Part shown: positions 8,074-17,071 of the stretch, one piece after another | How positions within the stretch are numbered: position 1 is the stretch's first letter | How the letters are laid out: the number at the start of each line of letters is the position of its first letter | Assembly: GCA_025128025.1 (NCBI GenBank) | Contig: JAHLYR010000016.1 | Coordinates: 1-64,000 of the forward strand | DNA length: 64,000 bases | Source of the DNA: Synechococcus sp. CS-1330 | GTDB taxonomy: Bacteria; Cyanobacteriota; Cyanobacteriia; PCC-6307; Cyanobiaceae | Direction: 5' to 3' | Position numbers and translations under genes: made by a program | Notes under the pieces: generated by a model | Databases searched by the model: none | What the model saw: only the letters and a program-made list of their open reading frames with translations | What the model was told of the DNA's origin: nothing

Positions 8074-9405
8074 ATGGCATTGATCCAGAGCCGGCGGCGT
8101 TTCCTTGAGCTTCTTGGCGGCGGCTCAGCTGCAGCCCTGCTGGCAGCGGGCCTGGGCAGTTGTGGTAGGTCCGGTCCGGGGGCTGATTCCGCGGCGCTCA
8201 AGGTGCTGAATTTCTGGACCCTGGACCTGGCCCCCAAGTTCAACGGCTATCTGCGGGAGCTGATCGCAGCCTGGGAGAGCCAGAACCCCGGCCTGCAGGT
8301 GCGCTGGACCGACGTGCCCTGGAGCTCGGTGGAGCGCAAATTGCTGGCGGCGGTGTTTGCCCGCACCGCCCCGGACCTGGTGAATCTCAACCCCCCCTTC
8401 GCGGCCAACCTGGCCAGTAAGGGGGGCCTGCTTGATTTAAGCGATGTGCTGCCGGCTGGGGCCGCTGATGCCTATTTGCCAGCGATCTGGGAGGCGGGCC
8501 GCCAAGGCGCGGAACAGTTCGCCATCCCTTGGTATTTGACCGCCAGGATCACCATGGCCAACCGCCGGCTGCTGGAGCGGGCCGGCTACAGCGCCCCCCC
8601 GAGTACCTGGGACCAGGTGCCAGCCTTTGCCGAGGCCGTGCGCCGCCGCACGGGCCGCTATGCCTTGTTTGTCACCGTGGTGCCCGACGACTCCGCCGAG
8701 CTGCTCGAGACCCTGGTTCAGATGGGGGTGAAGTTGCTGGATGGGGAGCAACGGGCCGCCTTCAATAGCCCCGCGGGGCGGCGGGCCTTTGCTTTCTGGA
8801 GTGACCTCTACCGCCGCGGCCTGTTGCCGCGGGAGGTGGTGAGCCAGGGCTATCGGCGAGCCATCGAGCTCTACCAAGCGGGTGACCTGGCCCAGGTGGC
8901 AACGGGCCCCGACTTCCTGCGCAATCTGCAGACCAATGCTCCCGGCATTGCAGCGGTTACGGCGCCCTTTGCGCCGCTCACGGGCGCCAGCGCTGAGGCC
9001 AACGTGGCGGTGATGAATCTGGTGGTGCCCAAGCAGAGCGCCCTGGCGGCCGAGGCGGCCCGCTTCGCCCTATTTCTGACCAATGGCCCCAACCAGTTGG
9101 CCTTCGCCGAGCAGGCGCGGGTGCTGCCCTCCAACCGGCAAGCCCTGCAGCAGCTGGAGGCGAGCCTGGCGGCTGCTCCTGCTCCTGGGGCGCAGGAGGC
9201 TCTGGTGCAGCGGGCCCGGTTGCTGTCGGCCCAGACCCTTCGCCAGGCCAGGGTGCTGGTGCCGGCGAGCCCGGGGGTGAAACGACTGCAGGCGATTGTG
9301 TATACCCAGCTGCAGCGCGCCATGCTCGGCCAGGTGGGCAGTGATGCGGCCCTCACTGCTGCGGCTGACGAGTGGAACCGCTACTCCCGGGCTCGTTGGG
9401 GGTGA
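8074..9405 (+). CDS. Extracellular sugar-type solute-binding lipoprotein (family 1) with Tat signal
   Basis: A 443-residue periplasmic binding protein of the maltose/glycerol-phosphate class of ABC importers. The N-terminus carries a twin-arginine motif (SRRRFLEL at 6-13), a hydrophobic core and a lipobox LGSC with the cysteine at about 30, so a Tat-exported lipoprotein is predicted. FWTLDLAPKFNGYLRELIAAW at the mature N-terminus and the distal WNRYSR are family-typical. No permease or ATPase gene accompanies it; it sits 4 bases after mreD and 21 before the first possible rpaB start. The sugar bound is unknown. Glucosylglycerol or other compatible-solute uptake is a known use of this family in cyanobacteria and is only a guess here. 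Confidence 0.85.
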   Translation: MALIQSRRRFLELLGGGSAAALLAAGLGSCGRSGPGADSAALKVLNFWTLDLAPKFNGYLRELIAAWESQNPGLQVRWTDVPWSSVERKLLAAVFARTAPDLVNLNPPFAANLASKGGLLDLSDVLPAGAADAYLPAIWEAGRQGAEQFAIPWYLTARITMANRRLLERAGYSAPPSTWDQVPAFAEAVRRRTGRYALFVTVVPDDSAELLETLVQMGVKLLDGEQRAAFNSPAGRRAFAFWSDLYRRGLLPREVVSQGYRRAIELYQAGDLAQVATGPDFLRNLQTNAPGIAAVTAPFAPLTGASAEANVAVMNLVVPKQSALAAEAARFALFLTNGPNQLAFAEQARVLPSNRQALQQLEASLAAAPAPGAQEALVQRARLLSAQTLRQARVLVPASPGVKRLQAIVYTQLQRAMLGQVGSDAALTAAADEWNRYSRARWG

Positions 9406-9459
9406 CCCAAGGGGGCACCGAGCGTTATGGTTGCGATTCTTCATCCCGGCGCACCGCCC

Positions 9460-10269
9460 ATGCCTTCGGAGGACAGGCCCATTTCAGACGCCTTCTCCGA
9501 TTCCCTGGGGCCTGCCCCGGTTGAGCCCAAAGCCACCGTGATGGTGGTGGACGACGAAGCCGCCGTGCGCCGGGTGCTGGTGATGCGCCTGCAACTGGCT
9601 GGTTACAGGGTTATTTGCGCCGAGGACGGCGAGGAAGCCCTCAGTTTGTTTCACCAAGAGCAGCCCGATCTCGTCGTGCTCGACGTGATGCTGCCCAAGC
9701 TTGACGGTTTTGCGGTTTGCCGCCGGCTGCGGGCCGAATCCTGCGTGCCGATCATTTTCCTTTCGGCCCTTGATGCGATCGCTGAGCGGGTGTCGGGCCT
9801 AGACCTCGGCGCTGACGACTACCTGCCCAAGCCCTTCAGCCCTAAGGAGCTCGAAGCCCGCATCGCCACAATCCTGCGTCGGGTTGGCCGCGGTTCAGCC
9901 TCTGCCGAGCCACGCGAGGTGCCAAGTGGCAGCGGTGTGTTGCGGGTGGGGGATCTGGTGGTGGACACCAACCGCCGCCAGGTGACCCGCGACAGCGAGC
10001 GCATCGGGCTTACCTATACCGAATTCAGCCTGTTGGAGCTGCTGTTCCGGGAACCGGGTCGGGTGGTGCCCCGGGCCGAAATCCTCGAGCAGCTTTGGGG
10101 CTATCCCCCTCGCCGCGCAGCCGACTTGCGGGTGGTTGATGTGTATGTAGCTCGCCTGCGCGGCAAACTCGAGCCCGACCCTCGCAATCCGGAGCTGATC
10201 CTCACGGTGCGCGGCACTGGCTACGCCTCCCAGCGGATGGCTGAAGCAAGCCTGGCTGCTAACGGCTAG
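9460..10269 (+). CDS. rpaB: OmpR-type response regulator RpaB
   Basis: Essential cyanobacterial stress regulator that binds HLR1 sites and controls photosynthetic and high-light genes. Receiver domain at about 25-140: DD at 31-32, phosphoacceptor Asp75 in VVLDVMLPK, Lys124 in LPKPFSP. The winged helix follows (about 155-262) with the RAADLRVVDVYVARLR recognition region. The ATG 9460 gives 269 residues; ATG 9427 in frame would add 11. Identity as RpaB rather than another OmpR protein rests on the close receiver match and on linkage to lysS just 12 bases downstream, an arrangement I associate with picocyanobacteria. Confidence 0.9.
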   Translation: MPSEDRPISDAFSDSLGPAPVEPKATVMVVDDEAAVRRVLVMRLQLAGYRVICAEDGEEALSLFHQEQPDLVVLDVMLPKLDGFAVCRRLRAESCVPIIFLSALDAIAERVSGLDLGADDYLPKPFSPKELEARIATILRRVGRGSASAEPREVPSGSGVLRVGDLVVDTNRRQVTRDSERIGLTYTEFSLLELLFREPGRVVPRAEILEQLWGYPPRRAADLRVVDVYVARLRGKLEPDPRNPELILTVRGTGYASQRMAEASLAANG

Positions 10270-10281
10270 CGCTCCTGCAGG

Positions 10282-11802
10282 ATGGGCCGATTCAGCCCCC
10301 TGTCTGCCTTGTCGGATCTGCGCGAGACCCGTCTGGAGAAAGCCGCCGCCCTAGCCGCCCTAGGCCAGGGTCCCTACGCCCTGCGCTTTGAGCCCAGCCA
10401 CCGCACGGCGGCTTTGCAGCAGGACCATGCCGACCTAGCCAACGGTGAGGAGCGGCAACTGGAAGTGGCCGTGGCAGGCCGGGTGATGACTCGCCGCGTG
10501 ATGGGCAAGCTCGCCTTCTTCACCCTGGCGGATGAAACCGGTCCGATTCAGCTGTTTATTGAGAAGGCCACCCTCGAGGCCTCCATGCCGGAGGATCCCG
10601 AGGCTTTCGCCCACCTCACCTCCTTGGTGGATGCCGGCGACCTTATCGGTGTGCAGGGCAGCCTGCGCCGCACCGATCGCGGTGAGCTTTCGGTGAAGGT
10701 GAAGGGCTGGACCATGCTCTGCAAGAGCCTGCAGCCATTGCCCGACAAGTGGCACGGCCTGGCGGATGTGGAGAAGCGCTACCGCCAGCGCTATCTCGAT
10801 TTGATCGTGTCGCCCCACACCCGCGAAACCTTCCGGCGCCGGGCCGTGGCGGTGAGCTCCATGCGCCGCTGGCTCGATGAGCGCGAGTTTCTGGAGATCG
10901 AAACGCCGGTGCTGCAGAGCGTGCCCGGTGGCGCTGACGCCCGCCCGTTTGAGACCCACCACAACGCCCTCGATCTGCCCCTCACCCTGCGCATCGCCAC
11001 TGAGCTGCACCTCAAGCGGCTGGTGGTGGGCGGCTTCGAGCGGGTCTACGAGCTGGGGCGCATCTTTCGCAACGAGGGCATCAGCACCCGCCACAACCCC
11101 GAGTTCACCTCGGTGGAGATCTACCAGGCTTATGCCGACTACACCGACATGATGGTGCTCACCGAGCAGCTGATTGCCCACGTGTGCCAGCAGGTGTGCG
11201 GCAGTACGCAGATCAGCTATCAGGGCACCGACATCGATCTGGCTCCCCCTTGGCGGCGGGCCACCATGCACGAGTTGGTGCAAGCCGCCACCGGCCTTGA
11301 TTTCAATTGTTTTGATAGCCGCGAGGCAGCGGCTGCAGCCATGGCGGCCCAGGGGCTGGAGGTGCCGGCCCTGGCCGATTCCGTGGGCCGGTTGTTGGTG
11401 GAGGCCTTCGAGCAGCGGGTGGAGGCCGACCTGATTCAGCCCACCTTCGTGATTGATTACCCGGTGGAGAACTCACCCTTGGCTCGGGCCCATCGCAGCA
11501 AGCCCGGCATGGTGGAGCGATTCGAGCTGTTCATCGTGGGCCGTGAAACCGCCAACGCCTTCAGCGAGTTGATTGATCCGGTGGACCAGCGCCAGCGGCT
11601 TGAGGCCCAGCAGGAGCGCCGTGCTGCCGGCGACGACGAGGCCCAGGGCGTTGACGAGGACTTCATCCAAGCCCTGGAGGTGGGTATGCCCCCCACGGGC
11701 GGCCTGGGCATTGGCATTGATCGGCTGGTGATGCTGCTCACCGACAGCCCTTCGATCCGTGATGTGATCGCCTTCCCGCTCTTGCGTCCTGAGTCTCGTT
11801 AG
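10282..11802 (+). CDS. lysS: Lysyl-tRNA synthetase, class II
   Basis: Charges tRNA-Lys in translation. 506 residues from ATG 10282; the TTG at 10309 would give [11 protein letters not shown], which is how many homologues begin, so the true start may be 27 bases later. The anticodon-binding OB domain spans about 55-160. Class II motifs are visible: motif 2 [18 protein letters not shown] (about 262-279) and motif 3 [11 protein letters not shown] (about 474-484). Length is normal. Lies 12 bases behind rpaB in the same run. Confidence 0.96.
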   Translation: MGRFSPLSALSDLRETRLEKAAALAALGQGPYALRFEPSHRTAALQQDHADLANGEERQLEVAVAGRVMTRRVMGKLAFFTLADETGPIQLFIEKATLEASMPEDPEAFAHLTSLVDAGDLIGVQGSLRRTDRGELSVKVKGWTMLCKSLQPLPDKWHGLADVEKRYRQRYLDLIVSPHTRETFRRRAVAVSSMRRWLDEREFLEIETPVLQSVPGGADARPFETHHNALDLPLTLRIATELHLKRLVVGGFERVYELGRIFRNEGISTRHNPEFTSVEIYQAYADYTDMMVLTEQLIAHVCQQVCGSTQISYQGTDIDLAPPWRRATMHELVQAATGLDFNCFDSREAAAAAMAAQGLEVPALADSVGRLLVEAFEQRVEADLIQPTFVIDYPVENSPLARAHRSKPGMVERFELFIVGRETANAFSELIDPVDQRQRLEAQQERRAAGDDEAQGVDEDFIQALEVGMPPTGGLGIGIDRLVMLLTDSPSIRDVIAFPLLRPESR

Positions 11803-11872
11803 GAGGCGGGGCCGGGCGCAATGGGATAATCCCTCTAGTAGGCAATCTCCCCCATCCGGGGTCAGCGATTCC

Positions 11873-12136
11873 ATGAGTGGCGAGCGCGTTGGTTTTCGCT
11901 TCAAACACGCGGATGCTGTGGTGAAGCGCAACCCCCAGGGCCGCTCGCGCCGGGGCTGGGTGATGGAGCCGGTGGAGCAGACCACCAGCCGCGGCACCAA
12001 GATGCCCGCCTACCGAATCCGTTGGCGGGATAGTGAACGTCCCGAGATCGTGCTGCAGCACATGCTGATCGCCGATCCCGACCCCACTCCACCCCCAGAG
12101 GGGGTCAGCCTGGTGCCGCCTGCTCCCAAGGCCTGA
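11873..12136 (+). CDS. Conserved small protein of unknown function
   Basis: An 87-residue protein I do not recognise by name. It opens VGFRFKHADAVVKRNPQGRSRRGWV and continues with a stretch of alternating polar and hydrophobic residues (AYRIRWRDSERPEIVLQHML) that looks like a small beta-barrel (SH3-like) fold, then a proline-rich tail. Strongly basic in the first half, so nucleic acid or protein binding is conceivable. It lies 70 bases after lysS. A GGGATAATCCC palindrome at 11823-11833 sits 40 bases upstream and could include a -10 element. The coding character (codon use, length, ATG start) looks real. Confidence 0.7.
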   Translation: MSGERVGFRFKHADAVVKRNPQGRSRRGWVMEPVEQTTSRGTKMPAYRIRWRDSERPEIVLQHMLIADPDPTPPPEGVSLVPPAPKA

Positions 12137-12168
12137 ACGTCAACAGGCTGGACCACAAGCCAGCTCGA

Positions 12169-12996
12169 TCAACTCCAGCCCCGTAGCCGATAGATCGCCA
12201 GCCCCAAGTGCTCCTTGAGTGCCACGGTGCTTAGGTAGAGAGCTTCGGCGTCGGGCAACAAACTCTTGAGCGTGTTGCCCAAGGTGGGTTGGCCGTAGTG
12301 GGCACGATCCGGCAGCTGGTAGTCGCAGGCGACCGGCACCACCGTCAGGCCGCTGCGCTGCTGGAAGGTGGCCAGTGAGCGGGGCATGTGAAAGGCACTG
12401 GTGACCAGCAGAACCCGGGTCCAGCCCCGCCGCCGGCCCAGGGCGCCGATGTCGCGAGCTTCCTCGGCGGTGGTGCGGGAGCCGGGGTTGATCAGGATCC
12501 GATCGGCTGGTATCCCCAGCTCCTGGGCCAGATCCCTGGCCCAGAGCGCTTCAGGGGGGGCGGGATCATGGCCCGTGAAGCTCACCCGTCCGCCGCTGGT
12601 CACCAGCAGGGGAGCCAGGCCCCGGCGCACCAGTTGCACGCCGCGCAGCAGCCGGTCGCCGCCTTCCGCCACTTCGACACCCTGCCGGGGTGGCAGGGCC
12701 GGCCGCAAGCCGCCGCCCAGCACCACCACCGCGTCGGCACGGGGCAGCTGTCGCGGGGTGAGCGCCGCCGCCCGATCCTCCAGGCCCCAGATCAGCTGGC
12801 GGCTGCTTAGCGGCATGGCACACAGCCAGATCAGTCCCACCCCCGTGCCATTCAGCCAGAGGCTGGCCTGACGCCGCCGGCGACTGCATTGCTTACTGCC
12901 TTTGGGCGCCGCGGCCAGGCCCAGGAGTTGCAGCAGCAGCCCTAGACCCAGCGGGTAGAGCAGCAACGGCAGCAGTTTTGACAACAGAAAACCCAT
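12169..12996 (-). CDS. YdcF/SanA-like DUF218 membrane protein
   Basis: 275 residues with two N-terminal membrane helices (about 3-27 and 48-66) and a DUF218 domain (about 95-260). The domain shows ADAVVVLGGGLRP, a conserved SGG (VTSGGRVSF) and the segment TRVLLVTSAFHMPRSLATF. The family is linked to envelope barrier function and, in ElyC-type members, to lipid-carrier metabolism. It converges with the unknown small gene after lysS. I can place it in the family but not assign a reaction. Confidence 0.85.
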   Translation of the reverse strand: MGFLLSKLLPLLLYPLGLGLLLQLLGLAAAPKGSKQCSRRRRQASLWLNGTGVGLIWLCAMPLSSRQLIWGLEDRAAALTPRQLPRADAVVVLGGGLRPALPPRQGVEVAEGGDRLLRGVQLVRRGLAPLLVTSGGRVSFTGHDPAPPEALWARDLAQELGIPADRILINPGSRTTAEEARDIGALGRRRGWTRVLLVTSAFHMPRSLATFQQRSGLTVVPVACDYQLPDRAHYGQPTLGNTLKSLLPDAEALYLSTVALKEHLGLAIYRLRGWS

Positions 12997-13142
12997 GGCG
13001 GCAGGTGGTTGGGCTGGGCGTCAGCGGCTGTGATTGTGGGCTCTCCAGGAATCTGTATGGAATGCAGCAGGGCTCGGGCTTGGGACGCCTCGAGCGGCGG
13101 TGCTACACGACAGGAGACTCCGGCGTAGGTCTGCCCTTGTTC

Positions 13143-13613
13143 TCAGCCCTGGCGCCGCCGCAGCTGCTCTAGGGCCTGTTCGGCTTCGAAGCTGGCCCAG
13201 TCCTGCTCCAGGCTGGACGCCGGTGGCTGGCGCGGACGGCTCTCCAGTTCGCCCAGTTCGCGCTCCACGGCCGCGAAGCTCACCCCCAGTTCCCCGAGGC
13301 GTTGCCAGCGCAGCCGGCCCTGTTCCATCAGGGTCTGTTGGTGGGCTTCAGCCCGCTCGGCCAGGGCTGTGGCGCCGGCGGAGTGGGCCTTGGCTAGTCG
13401 CTCTTGCCAGCAGCGGATTTCAGAGGCCAATTGCAGCAGGGTCTGGCGTTCCTGTTCCGCCTGCCTTTGCAACTGGCGCCGCTGCCCCACCAGCCGGGCC
13501 TGGCGATCCCGTGCTTCCTGCTCGCCAAGTAGGGCTTCCTGGCTGGGGTTGGCGGCGAGAAAGGCCGCCAGTTGCTGATCCAGCTGCGCCTCCAGCTCGT
13601 CGAGCCAGCTCAC
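13143..13613 (-). CDS. Coiled-coil protein of the hercynine gene cluster
   Basis: A 156-residue protein dominated by charged heptad-like helices (about 1-115, rich in Q, E, R and L), without signal or membrane segment. Its start overlaps the preceding small gene by 4 bp, and it ends the reverse run egtB-egtD-small protein-this gene. Picocyanobacterial genomes carry similar short proteins beside egtB/egtD that are annotated as hercynine metabolism proteins on the basis of neighbourhood alone; I think this is one. Its biochemical role is not known to me. A scaffold or partner for EgtB/EgtD is one possibility. Confidence 0.7.
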   Translation of the reverse strand: MSWLDELEAQLDQQLAAFLAANPSQEALLGEQEARDRQARLVGQRRQLQRQAEQERQTLLQLASEIRCWQERLAKAHSAGATALAERAEAHQQTLMEQGRLRWQRLGELGVSFAAVERELGELESRPRQPPASSLEQDWASFEAEQALEQLRRRQG

Positions 13614-13846
13614 GGGGTGGGCTGCCCGGCTGGCGTGGTGATCAGCGGCGCTTCGATTTCTTGCTGCAGCGGTGTGATCGCCGCCTCGCGGGAGCGCAGC
13701 AGCAGCTGGGTGAGCCGGGCGATCGCCCCCTCGCCCAGGTCCTGGCTGCCGATGCGATCAAAGGCGCCCCGATACAGCTCCTCCAGCTCGGCGATCAGGC
13801 CTTCGCGCACCTGACGCATGGCAGCCCGTTGCTCCTCTCTACCCAT
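13610..13846 (-). CDS. Small helical protein of the hercynine gene cluster
   Basis: 78 residues, mostly helical and charged (REGLIAELEELYRGAFDRIG), with a short proline tail. It lies 17 bases after egtD and overlaps the next gene by an ATGA, so it is almost certainly translated from the egt mRNA. No catalytic motif is visible. I associate it with the small hercynine-associated proteins of cyanobacteria; the assignment is from context and size. Confidence 0.68.
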   Translation of the reverse strand: MGREEQRAAMRQVREGLIAELEELYRGAFDRIGSQDLGEGAIARLTQLLLRSREAAITPLQQEIEAPLITTPAGQPTP

Positions 13847-13863
13847 GGCTTTGTTGCCTCTGT

Positions 13864-14847
13864 CTAGGAGTTTGTCTTTACCAGGGAGTCTGCCGTCACC
13901 AGCAGGTGCAGGGATAGGTCGTCAGCGGGATCGCTCCAACGCCCCAACGGTCGCAAGCCGGCCCGTTGCGCCAGGGCCGAGAATGACTCCGGACCGTATT
14001 TGACGCTGTATTCGGTGATCAGCGGCTCCCCTGCGGCGAAATTCCAGATTTCGCCCCCCAGCTGCACCGACTGGGCCTGGCGGCTCACCAGGGCCATGGC
14101 AATGCGGCTGTGCTCCGGTTGCCAACGGGCGCTGTAGGCGAAGGCCTCGGGGTCGAAGTTGCCCGCCAGGTCGCGGTTGAGGCGCACCAGCAGGTTGCGG
14201 GCAAAGGCGGCCGACACGCCGGCGGCATCGTTGTAGGCAGCCTCCAGCCGCTCCACGGCTTTGGGCTGGTCGGTGCCGATCAGCAGCCTGGCGCCGGGGC
14301 CCAGCAGCTGGCCCAGCTGCCGCAGCAACGCCTGCGCTTCCTCGGGGCTGAAGTTGCCGATTGAGCTGCCGGGGTAGAAGCCGAGTCGCCGCTGGCCGCT
14401 TAGTAAGGGGTGCTCGGGCAGCTGCCGCAGGGCGCTGTAGTCGCAGCAGATGCCGAGCACGGGCACTGCCGGATGGCGCGACTGCAGGTCCACGCAGCTT
14501 TGCTGGAGATGATCCGCGCTGATGTCGAGGGCCACATAGGCCGGCGGCTGCAGCGCCTCCAGCAGGGGGCCCACCTTGCGGGCATTGCCGGCGCCAAACT
14601 CCACCAGCACCCCTGGTCCCAGCGCTGCTGCCAGCTCAGACGCCCGCGCTTCCAGCAGAGCGGTTTCGGTGCGGGTGAGCCCGTATTCCGGCTGCTCGCA
14701 GATCGCCTCAAATAGCCGTGAGCCTTCGGCGTCGTACAGCAGCCAGGCCGGCAGCTGACGCGGTTGCCGGGCCATGCCTTCGATCACCAGCCGCCGCATG
14801 TCGGCTGGTTCGGGGTGAAGATCGATCAGTTGCATTTCAGCCGCCAT
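13864..14847 (-). CDS. egtD: L-histidine N-alpha-methyltransferase EgtD
   Basis: Trimethylates the alpha-amino group of histidine with three S-adenosylmethionine molecules to give hercynine, the first step to ergothioneine. 327 residues, as expected for the family. The SAM-binding segment VLVEFGAGNARKV is at about 101-113, and the family motifs LGFYPGSSIGNF and LIGTDQPK follow. The last helix region GEPLITEYSVKY carries the residues that hold the histidine substrate in characterised EgtD. The start overlaps the egtB 3' end by 11 bp, so the two are translationally coupled. Confidence 0.94.
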   Translation of the reverse strand: MAAEMQLIDLHPEPADMRRLVIEGMARQPRQLPAWLLYDAEGSRLFEAICEQPEYGLTRTETALLEARASELAAALGPGVLVEFGAGNARKVGPLLEALQPPAYVALDISADHLQQSCVDLQSRHPAVPVLGICCDYSALRQLPEHPLLSGQRRLGFYPGSSIGNFSPEEAQALLRQLGQLLGPGARLLIGTDQPKAVERLEAAYNDAAGVSAAFARNLLVRLNRDLAGNFDPEAFAYSARWQPEHSRIAMALVSRQAQSVQLGGEIWNFAAGEPLITEYSVKYGPESFSALAQRAGLRPLGRWSDPADDLSLHLLVTADSLVKTNS

Positions 14848-15988
14848 CGCGGGCTAGGCGTAGGCCGGCGGCTAGCCAGCGGCTCGCCGGTGGATAGAAG
14901 TTGCGGTAGGTGAGCCGTTCGTGGCCAGGCGGGGTGAGGAAGCAGCTGCCGCGCAACACCATCTGGGAACTCATGAACTTGCCGTTGTATTCCCCCACCG
15001 CCCCGGCCGCCGGCGCAAAGCCCGGATAGGGCCGGTAGGGGCTGGCACTCCACTGCCACAACACCCCGAAGGCCTGTTCAAGTTGGGGTGCCAACAGCTC
15101 CCATTCGGCTTCGCCCGGCAGCCGGGCACCGGCCCAGCGGGCGTAGGCATCGGCTTCAAACCAGCTCAGGTGCCGCACCGGCAGCTTGGAGCGCCGCGGC
15201 TGACGCCCCGCCAGCGAAAATTCCTCGCCGTCGCGCCAGTAGCGCGGCCCCTGCCAGCCCCGGGCTTGCGCCACTGCCCAGCCCTCGCTCATCCACAGCT
15301 CCGGCCGCTTATAGCCGCCATCGGCAATGAAGGTTGCAAATTCGCCGTTGCTTACCAAACGGGAGCTGAGCGCAAAGGGTTCGAGCCACTGGCGGTGTCT
15401 GGGCGCCTCGTTGTCGAAATGAAAGCTGCCACCTGGATGGCCGATCTCCACCAGCCCCCCCCCGTGCTGCAGCCAGGTGGGCTCTTGGGCAACGCTCGCC
15501 TGATAGGCAGCCTCCGGCTCTGGGCCATATTCCGGCTCGAGGGGGTTGCGGCTGAAGCCATCCAGCAGGTCCATTAGCAGCAGCTCCTGGTGCTGCTGCT
15601 CGTGCTGCAGCCCCAGTTCCACCAGCTCCAGCCGGGGATCGCCAGGCTCCAGCTGCTCCAACAGGCTGAGCAGGGCCCCATCCAGCCGCTGCCGCCAGGC
15701 CCTTATTTCGGCCAGGGCCGGCCGGCTGAGCAGGCCCCGCTGGGGCCGGGGGTGGCGGGCTCCTACTGAGTCGTAATAGCTGTTGAAAAGAAAGCCCCAG
15801 GCGTCTGGCGACAATGGGCTACGCAGCACAAACTGCTCAAAAAACCAGGTGGTGTGGCCCAGGTGCCACTTGGGTGGGCTGGCATCGGCCATGCCCTGCA
15901 GGCAGAAGTCTTCGGGCTGCAGGGGAGCCACCAACTCGAGGCTGTGTTGGCGCACCTGCGCGTAGCGCGCCTTCAGCTCCTGCCCCAT
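14837..15988 (-). CDS. egtB: Ergothioneine sulfoxide synthase EgtB
   Basis: Iron enzyme that joins hercynine to a thiol using oxygen, forming the sulfoxide precursor of ergothioneine. 383 residues: an N-terminal DinB-like domain with the three-histidine iron site (His45 in HTTWFFE, His129 and His133 in HEQQH) and a C-terminal FGE-sulfatase-like domain (WLEPFALSSRLVSNGEF, ARLPGEAEWELLAP, RGSCFLTP). No egtA for gamma-glutamylcysteine is in the window, and cysK is divergent 81 bases away, which fits the cyanobacterial type that uses cysteine directly. First gene of a four-gene reverse operon. The downstream C-S lyase (EgtE) is not in view. Confidence 0.93.
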   Translation of the reverse strand: MGQELKARYAQVRQHSLELVAPLQPEDFCLQGMADASPPKWHLGHTTWFFEQFVLRSPLSPDAWGFLFNSYYDSVGARHPRPQRGLLSRPALAEIRAWRQRLDGALLSLLEQLEPGDPRLELVELGLQHEQQHQELLLMDLLDGFSRNPLEPEYGPEPEAAYQASVAQEPTWLQHGGGLVEIGHPGGSFHFDNEAPRHRQWLEPFALSSRLVSNGEFATFIADGGYKRPELWMSEGWAVAQARGWQGPRYWRDGEEFSLAGRQPRRSKLPVRHLSWFEADAYARWAGARLPGEAEWELLAPQLEQAFGVLWQWSASPYRPYPGFAPAAGAVGEYNGKFMSSQMVLRGSCFLTPPGHERLTYRNFYPPASRWLAAGLRLARDGG

Positions 15989-16069
15989 GCCGCTGCCGCC
16001 AATCTGGGGCTAATTCAGGCCTGACCTTAGGGACCTTGCCTACGATCCCGCCACGCATCGCACGCGGAT

Positions 16070-17071
16070 ATGGCCGGCATCACTTCAGGGTTCGTGGGCG
16101 CCGTTGGCAACACGCCCCTGATCCGGCTCAACGCCCTGAGCGAGCAAACGGGCTGCGAGATCCTCGGCAAGGCCGAGTTCATGAATCCTGGGGGGTCGGT
16201 GAAGGATCGCGCCGCCCTGGGCATCCTGCTGGAGGCGGAGGAGCAGGGGCTGCTGCAGCCTGGAGGCACGGTGGTGGAAGGCACCGCTGGCAATACCGGC
16301 ATTGGCCTCACCCACCTCTGCAACGCCCGCGGCTACCGGGCCCTGATCGTGATCCCCGATACCCAGTCGGCCGAGAAGATCGGCCTGCTGCGCAGCCTCG
16401 GCGCCGAGGTGCGCACGGTGCCGGCGGTGCCTTACCGCGACCCCAACAACTACGTGCGGCTTTCGGGCCGTATCGCCGCTGAAACGCCCGGGGCCGTGTG
16501 GGCCAACCAGTTCGACAACCTGGCCAACCGCCGCGCCCATTTCAACTCCACCGGTCCTGAGATCTGGCAGCAAACCGATGGGGCGGTGGATGCCTGGGTG
16601 GCGGCCACTGGCACCGGCGGCACCTATGCCGGGGTTGCCCTGTATTTGAAGCAGCAAAACCCCTCCGTGCGCTGCGTACTGGCCGACCCCCACGGCAGCG
16701 CCTTGCACGCCTGGGCCAGCCGGGGTGAGCTGGTCAGTGAGGGAAGTTCGATTACCGAGGGGATTGGCAACAGCCGCGTTACCGCCAACCTGGAGGGTGC
16801 TCCCATCGATGATGCCGTGCGCATCGACGACCAGACCGCGCTCGAGACGATCTATCAGCTGCTGTGGCAGGAGGGCCTGTTTTTGGGCGGCTCGGTCGGC
16901 ATCAATGTGGCCGCGGCGGTGGAAACGGCCCGGCGGCTTGGTCCTGGCCACACGATCGTGACCGTGTTGTGCGATAGCGGTGATCGCTACCGATCGCGGC
17001 TCTATGACGCCGATTGGCTGGCTGGTAAGGGGTTACACCAACCCCTGCGGCCCTCGTTGGAGGTGGGCTGA
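16070..17071 (+). CDS. cysK: Cysteine synthase family PLP enzyme
   Basis: Makes cysteine from O-acetylserine and sulfide with pyridoxal phosphate. 333 residues. The Schiff-base lysine is in NPGGSVKDRAA (about 40-50), the substrate loop reads EGTAGNTGIG where many CysK proteins have EPTSGNTG, and the phosphate loop is ATGTGGTYAG. CysK is the plain reading; the altered loop leaves CysM or another beta-substituting enzyme open. It is divergent from egtB and its stop TGA shares one base with the ATG of the kinase-like gene (17069-17073), so those two are cotranscribed. Confidence 0.88.
   Translation: MAGITSGFVGAVGNTPLIRLNALSEQTGCEILGKAEFMNPGGSVKDRAALGILLEAEEQGLLQPGGTVVEGTAGNTGIGLTHLCNARGYRALIVIPDTQSAEKIGLLRSLGAEVRTVPAVPYRDPNNYVRLSGRIAAETPGAVWANQFDNLANRRAHFNSTGPEIWQQTDGAVDAWVAATGTGGTYAGVALYLKQQNPSVRCVLADPHGSALHAWASRGELVSEGSSITEGIGNSRVTANLEGAPIDDAVRIDDQTALETIYQLLWQEGLFLGGSVGINVAAAVETARRLGPGHTIVTVLCDSGDRYRSRLYDADWLAGKGLHQPLRPSLEVG

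Noticed and set aside
10435-11283. A 282-codon open frame antisense to lysS
   Set aside because: It is histidine- and glycine-rich with no motif, while lysS has class II motifs.
12147-12164. Hairpin GCTGG-CCAGC between the lysS-linked small gene and the DUF218 gene
   Set aside because: Only 5 bp with an 8-base loop and no T-run; too weak to call a terminator.
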